Shown one piece after another: positions 17,114 through 23,452 of a stretch of 23,806 nucleotides of DNA. Within the stretch, counting starts at the first letter, position 1. The number at the start of each line of letters is the position of its first letter. Under the pieces are notes generated by a model. The model was not told the DNA's origin. It saw nothing but the letters and a program-made list of their open reading frames with translations, and did not search any database. The position numbers were made by a program, and so were the translations under genes. The stretch spans positions 1 to 23,806 of the forward strand of contig CANBSV010000035.1 of the NCBI GenBank assembly GCA_947372225.1, given 5' to 3'. The DNA is from Burkholderiales bacterium (lineage in GTDB: Bacteria > Pseudomonadota > Gammaproteobacteria > Burkholderiales > Burkholderiaceae_C).

Positions 17114-17146
17114 GGGGGCCTTGGGGTGACGTGGGCAGTGCTCGGG

Positions 17147-17152
17147 GTTATA
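17147..17152 (-). promoter_or_regulatory. Candidate -10 box for rfaE1
   Basis: TATAAC on the minus strand lies about 34 bp upstream of the small ORF ATG and is the best -10-like hexamer in the 305 bp rfaE1-comEA gap. No good -35 is seen at 16-18 bp. The rest of this divergent gap (17153-17353) shows GC-rich DNA without a gene, and only a comEA Shine-Dalgarno (GGAG) near its end. Confidence 0.3.
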
Positions 17153-17353
17153 TCAATCCCGTCGCCACCCACTTCTGAGGGATGCCCGCGACCTGGCATC
17201 CATGAGACTTTCCCCGCGTAAAGGCCCCCACTCCCCCCACCGGGTGCCCTCGCGCTGGGGAGAGCCAAAAACAGCATGCGTCTCCAGAATTTCTCTCAGG
17301 CCGACAAGCCACCGCCGACGGCCTGAACCTCAACCTCAACACTGGAGATCATC

Positions 17354-17710
17354 ATGATTCGCACTCTTTTCCCACTGCTCATCGCCGCCTTTGCTCTAAC
17401 GGCCCACGCAGCCGTGGACATCAACAAGGCATCGCAGGCCGAACTCGAAACCATCAAGGGCATCGGCCCGAGCATGTCCGGGCGCATGCTCGATGAGCGC
17501 AAGAAGGGATCGTTCAAGGACTGGCCCGACATGGTCGCCCGCGTGAAGGGCATCGGCCAGGGCAATGCCGGCAAGTTCGCCGCTGACGGCCTGACGGTCA
17601 ACGGCTCGGGCTTCAAGCCCGAATTGCTGGCATCGAACAAGCCCGCCGCTCACTCGGACAAGAAGCCTTCCGTCGACACCTCGCGAGAACTGACCGCGAT
17701 GAAGAAGTGA
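17354..17710 (+). CDS. comEA: ComEA-like helix-hairpin-helix DNA-binding protein
   Basis: The protein is predicted to be exported. Residues 1-19 are a signal peptide ending AHA before AVDINKA. A ComEA-type HhH2 DNA-binding domain covers about 20-82: VDINKASQAELETIKGIGPS, then FKDWPDMVARVKGIGQGNAG. A lysine-rich tail (KPAAHSDKKPS and MKK) follows and may add nonspecific DNA contact. ComEA binds incoming DNA in the periplasm during natural transformation. The length of 118 residues is within the range of proteobacterial short ComEA proteins. A GGAG Shine-Dalgarno sits 7 bases before the ATG. Confidence 0.88.
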   Translation: MIRTLFPLLIAAFALTAHAAVDINKASQAELETIKGIGPSMSGRMLDERKKGSFKDWPDMVARVKGIGQGNAGKFAADGLTVNGSGFKPELLASNKPAAHSDKKPSVDTSRELTAMKK

Positions 17711-17730
17711 AGCCTCCCGGTTTTGCACAC

Positions 17731-17750
17731 GGCCTCGCTGCGGCGGGGCC
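17731..17750 (+). terminator. Strong hairpin after comEA
   Basis: GGCCTCGC-TGCG-GCGGGGCC forms an 8 bp stem (one G-T pair) with a 4-base loop, 20 bp after the comEA stop. No T-run follows, so termination would need help. The remaining 170 bp to the next gene holds the partly repeated ATCTGACCG (near 17850 and 17873) and no visible ORF. Confidence 0.4.
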
Positions 17751-17923
17751 GCGGGCGACATCCTAGGGATTAACAGCGCGGGAACACGCAGCGAACGGCG
17801 CCAGAATTCGCACCGTCGGACCCGCGATCGGCTTGCCGTGAGGCGATCTGACCGCGCCAGTGGATCCGCGACCATCTGACCGGTCGGACGTTCGTTCGCA
17901 CCAGCAACACAAAGGAAATCGGC

Positions 17924-18376
17924 ATGACCGAATACGAATACGGCTCGATGATGGATTTTCTGAACCAGCTGGTGCACACCCGAACCGAAGCCAAGGACCT
18001 GACCGCGGAACGGCGCATCAAGCAAGCACTGGAGCGGCAGCCGTTTGCAGCCTACTTTCTGGTTCAGCGGGCAATGACCCTCGAGCTGGCTCTGGGTGCG
18101 GCGCAAGCCCGGATCAAGGAGCTTGAAGGCGACCGTGCACCCTCGGTGCCGCAGCCAGAGACGTCGGCGTTTCTCGGCGCGGGTGCCGCGGTTTGGGGTG
18201 CGGGGCTCAATCCGCCTGAAGGTCCCCAGGCCGAGCACGGTGAGCAGGCACCTCTGAACGCCCCTGCCCGCCTGACCGTCGAGGACAAGTCCGTCGAGTT
18301 CATCGCCAACAACGCCCGCGCGATCTGGATCGGCATCGGCTTGCTGGGCATGGCAGCCGTGATCTTCAAGCACTGA
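17924..18376 (+). CDS. DUF2076-like protein with C-terminal membrane segment
   Basis: The function is unknown. The 150-residue protein resembles DUF2076 in its N-terminal helical part: AERRIKQALERQPFAAYFLV, then QRAMTLELALGAAQARIKEL, giving a likely coiled coil at about 28-70. A Pro/Gly/Ala linker (72-118) leads to a single predicted membrane helix at about 132-148 (AIWIGIGLLGMAAVIF) ending KH. This suggests a cytoplasmic helical domain tethered to the inner membrane by its tail. AAAGGAA lies 6 bases before the ATG, supporting this start over the internal methionines at residues 9-10. Assignment to the family is by pattern only. Confidence 0.65.
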   Translation: MTEYEYGSMMDFLNQLVHTRTEAKDLTAERRIKQALERQPFAAYFLVQRAMTLELALGAAQARIKELEGDRAPSVPQPETSAFLGAGAAVWGAGLNPPEGPQAEHGEQAPLNAPARLTVEDKSVEFIANNARAIWIGIGLLGMAAVIFKH

Positions 18377-18393
18377 ACCCGCCCGGCCTTGGT

Positions 18394-18777
18394 TTGATCA
18401 CCGTTTGCCCCTGCGGCACCGCCAAGACCTACGCCGATTGCTGCGGCCGCTTTCACGCTGGCGCACAGCACCTGCTCGCGCCCACGGCCGAGGCCTTGAT
18501 GCGCTCGCGCTACAGCGCCTACACGCTGCAGCTTGACGACTACCTGCTCGCCACCTGGCACCCCAGCACCCGCCCCACGACGCCGTTTCACCACGAAGCC
18601 GGATTGCGCTGGCTCGGCCTGCAGGTGCTGCGTCACGACTGCATCGACGCCGATCACGCTCAGGTCGAGTTCGTCGCGCGCAGCAAACTGGGCGGCCGGG
18701 CCCATCGCCTGCGCGAGCACAGCCGCTTTGTGCGTGAGGGTGGCCGGTGGTTCTACCTCGACGCGATCGGCGAGTGA
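18394..18777 (+). CDS. YchJ-family (UPF0225) protein with SEC-C zinc motif
   Basis: The 127-residue product begins with a SEC-C-type metal motif, CPCGTAKTYADCCGRFH (C5, C7, C16, C17). An NTF2-like region follows with EALMRSRYSAYTL, YLLATWHPSTRP and GGRWFYLDAIGE, the usual YchJ layout. The exact role of the family is not established. The only usable start before the cysteine motif is TTG at 18394, 17 bp after the previous stop and without a clear Shine-Dalgarno, so expression may depend on readthrough or coupling. The frame is intact to its stop. Confidence 0.85.
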   Translation: MITVCPCGTAKTYADCCGRFHAGAQHLLAPTAEALMRSRYSAYTLQLDDYLLATWHPSTRPTTPFHHEAGLRWLGLQVLRHDCIDADHAQVEFVARSKLGGRAHRLREHSRFVREGGRWFYLDAIGE

Positions 18778-18817
18778 GAATCCCGCTCGTTGTCCGCAAC
18801 TCAAAGAATGGACCCAC

Positions 18818-19528
18818 ATGGGCGCGCAGTGGAAAGCAAAGCACAAGGACCTGGCGGCCAATGCCAAAGGTCGGCTGTTCGGAAAACTGGCCAAGGACAT
18901 CATGATCGCCGCCCGCCACGGGGCCGACCCGGCGGCCAATTCGCATCTGCGCCTGGTCATCGAGCAAGCCCGCAAAGTGTCCATGCCCAAGGAAACGCTG
19001 GAGCGCGCCATCAAGAAGGGTGCGGGTCTGACCGGTGAAGCGGTCAACTTCGAACACGCCATGTACGAGGGCTTCGCCCCGCACCGCGTGCCGGTGATGG
19101 TCGAGTGCCTGACGGACAACGTGAACCGGGCCGCCTCGGAAATGCGCGTGCTGTTTCGCAAGGGTCAGCTGGGCACCTCGGGGTCGGTGTCGTGGGATTT
19201 CGACCACCTCGGCATGATCGAAGCCGAACCCGCCTTGGCCGGCGCCGACGCCGAAACAGCGGCCATCGAAGCTGGCGCGCAGGACTTCGAGGCTGCCGAA
19301 GACGGCGCCACGGTGTTCCTCACCGACCCCACCGATCTCGATCTGGTCAGCCGCGCGCTGCCCGCACAAGGCTTCACGGTGTTGTCCGCCAAGCTGGGCT
19401 ATCGCCCGAAGAACCCGGTCGATACCGCCAACCTGAGCGCCGAACAACTTGAAGAGGTCGAAGCCTTCCTGGCCGCGCTCGATGCAAGCGAAGACGTTCA
19501 ACACGTGTACGCCGGGTTGCAAGGCTGA
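18818..19528 (+). CDS. YebC/PmpR-family regulator, divergent N-terminus
   Basis: This 236-residue protein is of the YebC/TACO1 family. Members have been linked to transcription control and to translation of proline-rich stretches. Key parts are LFGKLAKDIMIAARHGADPA, NSHLRLVIEQARKVSMPKET, LERAIKKGAG, YEGFAPHRVPVMVECLTDN and the FxxxGxLGTSGSVSWDF turn. The N-terminus MGAQWKAKHKD differs from the canonical MAGHSKWxNI, so this is probably a paralog and not the ruvC-linked yebC. I chose the ATG at 18818; the frame is open upstream only because it overlaps the YchJ gene. Confidence 0.87.
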   Translation: MGAQWKAKHKDLAANAKGRLFGKLAKDIMIAARHGADPAANSHLRLVIEQARKVSMPKETLERAIKKGAGLTGEAVNFEHAMYEGFAPHRVPVMVECLTDNVNRAASEMRVLFRKGQLGTSGSVSWDFDHLGMIEAEPALAGADAETAAIEAGAQDFEAAEDGATVFLTDPTDLDLVSRALPAQGFTVLSAKLGYRPKNPVDTANLSAEQLEEVEAFLAALDASEDVQHVYAGLQG

Positions 19529-19600
19529 AGCCGGACAGGGTCGAACAAGGGCTGCACGCACGCCACGCCGACCGATCACTCAAAACATCGCACCACTCCC

Positions 19601-19867
19601 ATGACCGAATCCACCGCCCGCCCCGCTTTGCCCGACCACCTGTCCATCGACCCGCGCAGCCCCCATTACGTGGCTGCCGTGTTCGAGCAGGACATCGGCA
19701 TTCGCTTCAACAACAAGGAGCGATTCGACGTCGAGGAATACTGTGTCAGCGAAGGCTGGATCAAGGTGCCGGCCGGCAAGGCTGTCGACCGCAAGGGCCA
19801 GCCCTTGTTGATCAAGCTCAAGGGGTCGGTCGAAGCGTTCTACAAGGACCTGGCGACGGGTTCATGA
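19601..19867 (+). CDS. DUF3297 family protein
   Basis: This small 88-residue protein of unknown function matches the DUF3297 pattern through most of its length: LPDHLSIDPRSPHYVAAVFE, DIGIRFNNKERFDVEEYCVS, EGWIKVPAGKAVDRKGQPL and IKLKGSVEAFY. It has no signal peptide or membrane segment. The last six bases overlap the end of the convergent dioxygenase gene. The 72 bp gap to the upstream YebC-like gene has no hairpin that I could see, so co-transcription is possible. Confidence 0.85.
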   Translation: MTESTARPALPDHLSIDPRSPHYVAAVFEQDIGIRFNNKERFDVEEYCVSEGWIKVPAGKAVDRKGQPLLIKLKGSVEAFYKDLATGS

Positions 19868-20656
19868 AGGCGCAGCCGCGCCAAAAACGAACGCATCCAT
19901 CGAAAGCACGCCGTAGGTCACTCCGGCATCGATGACGCTGACCGGCCCCATGGGCTGCGCCGCGCCCGCCGCAACGAGCAGGGGCCAGAAGTGTTCCGCA
20001 GTCGAGTGAGCGCGGCGTGCGTGAGGCGCCAGCGACAGCGCGCTGCGCAGCCGCTCGCCATCACCGCTCATCGCGGCACTGCGTATCCACGCTGAAAACT
20101 CCACCGCGTAATCGGCCGCACCGCTGCTTGCGAAATCGAGCTCGGACAGGTTGTGCGTCAGGCTGCCCGAGCCCATGATCAGCACACCCTCATCGGCCAG
20201 TGGCGCCAGCGCCTGGCCCAAAGCCCATGCGGCATTCCCATCCAAAGGCATCGGCAACGACACCTGAAACACCGGCACATCGCACTGCGGATACAGATGC
20301 ATCAACGGCACCCAGACACCATGATCAAGCCCGCGACGCTCATTGGCGGCTGCCGGCCATCCTGAGGCGTTCAACAAATCCAGCGTGCGCCGGGCCAACG
20401 CCGGATGACCTGCCGCCGGATACTGCAGCCGCTGCAGCGCCGGTCCGAAGCCACTGAAATCGTGGATCGTGTCCGGCGCGACCGCAGTCCCCACCTGAAT
20501 CGCGGGCGTCGTCCAGTGCGGCGAAACCACCAGCACCGCTGTCGGTCGAGGTAGCGACAAGCCAAGCGCGGTCAACTTCGGGCCGAGCAGACCGGGTTCG
20601 ATCGCCAAGGTGGGTGCTCCGTGCGAGACGAACAGCGTGGGCAAATGCGATGTCAT
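19862..20656 (-). CDS. Class III extradiol-type dioxygenase (DODA/YgiD-like)
   Basis: The 264-residue product matches the 4,5-DOPA-dioxygenase-like group of class III ring-cleavage enzymes, which use a non-heme metal. Candidate metal and catalytic residues are H12 in VSHGAP, H47 in VSPHW, H65 in IHDFSGF, H112 in LDHGVW, H168 in LTHNLSEL, and the histidine of AEHFWPLL. The protein ends with the family pattern DAGVTYGVLSMDAFVF. The native substrate is unknown; the E. coli relative acts on DOPA-type catechols in vitro. GGAG lies about 10 bases upstream of the ATG. The gene converges on and overlaps DUF3297. Confidence 0.87.
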   Translation of the reverse strand: MTSHLPTLFVSHGAPTLAIEPGLLGPKLTALGLSLPRPTAVLVVSPHWTTPAIQVGTAVAPDTIHDFSGFGPALQRLQYPAAGHPALARRTLDLLNASGWPAAANERRGLDHGVWVPLMHLYPQCDVPVFQVSLPMPLDGNAAWALGQALAPLADEGVLIMGSGSLTHNLSELDFASSGAADYAVEFSAWIRSAAMSGDGERLRSALSLAPHARRAHSTAEHFWPLLVAAGAAQPMGPVSVIDAGVTYGVLSMDAFVFGAAAPS

Positions 20657-20829
20657 GGGATGGGTCTCCGTCTGGGCTCACCGTTCGCCCGCTAGGTTTG
20701 AGCTCACTGCCGGCTAGGGGCGGCTCAGCACTCGACGACTCCACCATCATCTCAGGAACCCCGTGCCCATGCGCTCACCACACAGCGCCCGGGTGGCAAA
20801 TCCCTGAACACAGTCAAGGAGCTGTCCGA

Positions 20830-20835
20830 TAAACT
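20830..20835 (+). promoter_or_regulatory. Candidate -10 box of the tRNA-Ala promoter
   Basis: TAAACT lies 12 bp before the mature tRNA 5' end, the distance expected for a tRNA promoter -10. A TGAACA at 20805-20810 could be a poor -35 with a long 19 bp spacer. The rest of the 190 bp gap between the dioxygenase start and the tRNA shows no gene. Confidence 0.35.
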
Positions 20836-20847
20836 GTTTCGACGCGT

Positions 20848-20923
<76 letters not shown>

Positions 20924-20934
20924 CAAAGCAAGCA

Positions 20935-20959
20935 AAAACGGGCCTTCGCGGCCCGTTTT
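20935..20959 (+). terminator. Intrinsic terminator of tRNA-Ala
   Basis: AAAACGGGCC (20935-20944), loop TTCGC and GGCCCGTTTT (20950-20959) make a 10 bp GC-centred stem ending in a T-run, 11 bp after the tRNA. This is a textbook Rho-independent terminator. The A-run before it makes it usable from both directions, so it could also stop transcripts coming leftward from the downstream element. Confidence 0.9.
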
Positions 20960-21215
20960 CTTTGAAACCCATCAAAGGACCCACCAATTGACGGACCGCT
21001 TGAGCGCTCGCCGCGACCGCGCGGGCATGGTGGGGGTAGGGGCCGAGCAATCGCCACGGGAAAGCCTTCGGGGACCGTGTGCTTCCGTCCGCTTGGCTAA
21101 GGTGCCCCAGTTTTAGGCAATTCGCGCGAGTCGCACCCACATGAGGGGGCGAGCGTCCCAGGTGGGGGGGGCATCGAATCTCTACCGACCACGAGCGCAG
21201 GTAACGGTCCAGTTT

Positions 21216-21256
21216 CTCATTTGGACAAAAAGCAGTCTGGGCAAGATTCAAATGAG
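21216..21256. repeat. 8 bp inverted repeat with 25 bp spacer
   Basis: CTCATTTG (21216-21223) and CAAATGAG (21249-21256) are perfect inverses. A smaller GTCC/GGAC pair overlaps the left arm. The position in non-coding DNA suits a protein-binding dyad such as an operator, or part of an attachment region. No function is shown. Confidence 0.5.
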
Positions 21257-21401
21257 TGATGGGACAGCCCGGCTCTACTTGCGCCTACTTTAGAGACCCC
21301 ATCGCGCGCGTACTGTTGCGCGAGGGGGGTACTTTGCACTTTCCGGCACTGCGCTGTGTAGTCGGCTGTCTCGCGCGCGCGTACTGGTTGCCGGTTGGGG
21401 C

Positions 21402-21443
21402 GGCGCCCTTTGATTTGTTGATTGTTTTTCAGTCAAGGGCGCC
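21402..21443. repeat. 9 bp inverted repeat with AT-rich loop
   Basis: GGCGCCCTT (21402-21410) and AAGGGCGCC (21435-21443) are perfect inverses around a 24 bp T-rich loop. The stem extends to 11 bp with one bulge (TGA/TCA). It may be a stem of an RNA ending at the T-run just to its right, or a protein-binding site. Confidence 0.55.
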
Positions 21444-21452
21444 ATCCAGTCC

Positions 21453-21470
21453 GGCCGCGCGGCCTTTTTT
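21453..21470 (+). terminator. GC palindrome plus T6, + strand intrinsic terminator
   Basis: GGCCGCGCGGCC (21453-21464) is followed at once by six Ts, then CTCC and five more Ts. This polarity terminates a rightward transcript, yet the only clear genes nearby run leftward. It therefore suggests a small + strand RNA starting between the tRNA terminator and here. Confidence 0.5.
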
Positions 21471-21511
21471 CTCCTTTTTAAAATACGCGCGCTGCAGTAT
21501 TTCTTTGTTGT

Positions 21512-22636
21512 TTACAGGACTGCCGCCAGCGGCACGTCTGCCCGGTGTAGTGCGACTATGGATCGCAGCTCATCCCACATCGACGGGGTGAAACGCATAT
21601 CAGTGTTGCCGGGGTTGTATCGAAGCCACGCCGCTAGAGTTTTCGCAGTGAGCACGTTCTCGAACAGTGGCCGCAGCGTGGGGCGCTCCTGGCACAGCCG
21701 CCCGACCTCCAGTCGAAGCGCCTTGTTCGTCGCCGCCTGCTTTGCTTTCAAGTCGCGGGCCTTTGCCCGTTCATTCCGCACCGCAGCCTCCTCCGCCACT
21801 GAGAGGAACCTCTTGGGCTCGGGTAGCACCGTGACCGCAGGTAGTGGCTTGGTGCCCTCCTGCGGGCCTTTGGCGGGTTTGGCTGGCCTTTCCTGCTGCA
21901 ACTCATAGGAATCGAGCCAGCACCGCTCCTGAAGCCATTTCGCCGCCCCTTTGGTGAACCTGTCAGGGTCGCGCTGTGCTTTCGCCTTGATCCACACCGC
22001 ATACCTTGTTGCGCCGTCCACCAGTTCAGCGAGCGTGACACCCTGAATCAGTAGGGCGTCGATGGTCTGCTCTGCCACGAATACGCCAGACGCCTTTGGA
22101 TACGCCGCCCAAAACTCGGGGTGCTTCCTGTCCTTGCTTTGAAGGGCGGCGCCTGAGCCCGCCAGAGCGGGTGAAGGTCCGTCCCCCCATCTATTCACCC
22201 CGGCTTCATAGCCGGGTTCATAGATGGGTTTCGGTGGCGTGGGCGCCACTAGGTTTGAGGCGTCTACGCCACCACCTTTGTGCGTGGGCGCCACTAGGTC
22301 TAGTGGCGTGGACGCCACCACCTTCGGCCCACCGAATGCCGGTTGATAGCGGTTCGTTTCGCCGCCGCGGTTACCGTGCTTCACGGTCTTGACGAAGCCA
22401 TGTGCCGACAGCCTTTTGACACTGCGAATCACCGTGCTGCGATGCTTGCCTGTGTCTTTCGCCATTCGGTCTATGGACGGCCACGCCGCTCGGGCGTCTT
22501 CGTTGTACCGGTCGCACAGCTCGAACAGCACAGCCACGTCACCCTGAGCCAACCTCGGGTGCCGCGCCGCCATGCCCAACAGTTCCCATTTCGCCAGCAA
22601 CAGCCCTTTAGGCTTGGCCGCGGTGGCGCCTGTCAT
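21512..22636 (-). CDS. Phage O-like replication initiator with winged-helix N-terminus
   Basis: The 374-residue protein looks like a phage or island replication initiator. Residues about 10-98 form a winged-helix DNA-binding domain: LAQGDVAVLFELCDRYNEDA, WPSIDRMAKDTGKHRSTVIR, SVKRLSAHGFVKTV. Residues 100-170 are a Pro/Val/Ala/Gly linker. Residues about 172-244 match the C-terminal replication-protein pattern HPEFWAAYPK, then FTKGAAKWLQERCWLDSY. A basic helical stretch (about 275-312) precedes a C-terminal domain. The ATG overlaps the upstream stop by ATGA, with AAGG 8 bases upstream. The linker-coding DNA carries a dense repeat array. No helicase loader follows before the tRNA. Confidence 0.75.
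   Translation of the reverse strand: MTGATAAKPKGLLLAKWELLGMAARHPRLAQGDVAVLFELCDRYNEDARAAWPSIDRMAKDTGKHRSTVIRSVKRLSAHGFVKTVKHGNRGGETNRYQPAFGGPKVVASTPLDLVAPTHKGGGVDASNLVAPTPPKPIYEPGYEAGVNRWGDGPSPALAGSGAALQSKDRKHPEFWAAYPKASGVFVAEQTIDALLIQGVTLAELVDGATRYAVWIKAKAQRDPDRFTKGAAKWLQERCWLDSYELQQERPAKPAKGPQEGTKPLPAVTVLPEPKRFLSVAEEAAVRNERAKARDLKAKQAATNKALRLEVGRLCQERPTLRPLFENVLTAKTLAAWLRYNPGNTDMRFTPSMWDELRSIVALHRADVPLAAVL
22186..22228. repeat. 43 bp compound palindrome inside the rep gene
   Basis: Outer arms CCCATCTAT (22186-22194) and ATAGATGGG (22220-22228) are perfect inverses. Inside them CCCGGC (22199-22204) and GCCGGG (22211-22216) are also perfect inverses around TTCATA. The spacers between arms are 4 and 3 bp, so a near-symmetric cruciform could form. 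It encodes residues about 137-151 of the initiator linker and lies next to the dyad array. Confidence 0.8.
22234..22336. repeat. Iteron-like dyad array inside the rep gene, candidate origin
   Basis: Four dyads of consensus GTGGCG-N4-CGCCAC occur at 22234-22249 (perfect), 22257-22272 (one mismatch), 22279-22294 (right arm intact, left arm degenerate) and 22303-22318 (perfect). A fifth, TTCGG-CCCA-CCGAA, is at 22323-22336. Centres are 23, 22, 24 and 19 bp apart. An 18 bp direct repeat, GCGTGGGCGCCACTAGGT, recurs at 22237 and 22282. The array encodes residues about 101-135, between the winged helix and the C-terminal part. This matches the lambda arrangement, where origin iterons lie inside gene O; that role is inferred. 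Confidence 0.7.
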
Positions 22637-22986
22637 TCGCGCACCTTCCGGGCTTGCCGTCGCTGCACGTCAACCAGTTGCCGCCAGTGGGCTTGTTGCG
22701 TTTCGCGCTCCTGCCGCTCGAGTAACGCAGGCAACAACGACACCACCTCATGCAAGTCGATGGCCCGCGCGGACCTGCACCCACTACCGGTGCAGATCAA
22801 CAACTGCTGCCCGTACAGCTCGAGCGTGAGCCACGGCTCTAGTTCTTCTGCGCGGTCGGAGTCAGAATCGGGGCTGACGAGTTGAGCTACGCCCTTGAAG
22901 CCTCGCGCCGCGCTACCGGCCGGGGCTTCGTTCTTTTCTGCGGCCATGCTGCCGCCCGCCCCTTGGGCGTGAACATCGTTCGTCAT
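22633..22986 (-). CDS. Unknown small protein between alpA and rep
   Basis: I do not recognise this 117-residue protein. The first 35 residues are low complexity (GAGGSMAAEKNEAPAGSAAR). The middle holds a beta-like stretch, LEPWLTLELYGQQLLICTG, followed by SGCRSARAIDLHEV. The end is a charged helix likely to be coiled coil, with ERQERETQQAHWRQLVDVQR. Two cysteines lie six residues apart (CTGSGC). There is no signal peptide or membrane segment. A GAGGGG Shine-Dalgarno precedes the ATG, AlpA ends 9 bp upstream, and the stop overlaps the rep ATG, so it is a middle gene of one operon and is co-expressed with the initiator. Confidence 0.7.
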   Translation of the reverse strand: MTNDVHAQGAGGSMAAEKNEAPAGSAARGFKGVAQLVSPDSDSDRAEELEPWLTLELYGQQLLICTGSGCRSARAIDLHEVVSLLPALLERQERETQQAHWRQLVDVQRRQARKVRE

Positions 22987-22995
22987 AGCCGCCCC

Positions 22996-23286
22996 TCAAG
23001 CTGCGACGCGCGATTGCAACCAGGCGCGCACGTCTTCCACGCGCCATGCGGTCACTCTCTCAGATAACTTGACGGGCGCAGGGAATTCGGCCGCCTTGAC
23101 CTTGCGCCAAAGGGTTGCGCTACTGAATGGGACGATCCCCGGCTGACCATCTCGTGGCCGCGTGGGCGATTTGCCGCGGGCCTTGTTCGCTTCGGCTTGC
23201 GCCGCCGTGACTGTGGTGGTACCGAGAATGCCGGACTGGCGGACGTACCCGGTATCGGGCAGCCCGTGGAAAAGGTGCTGTGCCAT
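22996..23286 (-). CDS. alpA: AlpA-family helix-turn-helix regulator
   Basis: This is a 96-residue MerR-like DNA-binding protein of the AlpA group, which activates excision or early genes of prophages and satellites. The N-terminus LPDTGYVRQSGIL (9-21) and the core VPFSSATLWRKVKAAEFPAP (52-71) are the winged-helix signature. They are followed by VKLSERVTAWRVEDVRAWL (72-90). A basic, Ala-rich insert (about 24-50) separates the two parts. It is the first gene of the leftward operon. The ATG at 23286 lacks a strong Shine-Dalgarno. A possible promoter and repeats lie about 190 bp upstream, so the leader is long or another promoter is used. Confidence 0.85.
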   Translation of the reverse strand: MAQHLFHGLPDTGYVRQSGILGTTTVTAAQAEANKARGKSPTRPRDGQPGIVPFSSATLWRKVKAAEFPAPVKLSERVTAWRVEDVRAWLQSRVAA

Positions 23287-23452
23287 TGGTGCAGCTTTCG
23301 AAAAAGGTCTGGACAGGATGCGCCCGCCTTAAGGCTGGGCGCGCGAGGGATTGGCCCCGTCGCGGCGAGGGCGCGCCGTTCAAACCCCGTCTTGCTAACT
23401 GGTGCAGGGCACACCTTTGCCTGTCCACTACGCTTCGCCCATGGCTGGTGGT

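Larger units (their letters stand above)
20960..21511. other. Non-coding, repeat-rich stretch between tRNA and rep gene
   Basis: No convincing gene lies here. The open frames are short and have no recognisable domain. It contains an 8 bp inverted repeat (21216-21256), two copies of GCGCGCGTACTG (near 21304 and 21375), a 9 bp inverted repeat with an AT-rich loop (21402-21443), a GC palindrome followed by six Ts (21453-21470), and AAATAC/GTATTT arms (21481-21502). It probably holds an element end, a small RNA, or both. Confidence 0.5.

Noticed and set aside
21256..21591. 111-codon + strand frame downstream of the tRNA
   Set aside because: It runs through the inverted repeats and the T-run terminator into the antisense of rep, and has no domain or ribosome site.
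22195..22336. Dyad array as only a protein-level repeat
   Set aside because: The amino acid repeat is short (LVAPT twice). Two dyads are perfect at the DNA level with a fifth of unrelated sequence, so a DNA-level role remains the better working idea, though a tandem duplication is not excluded.
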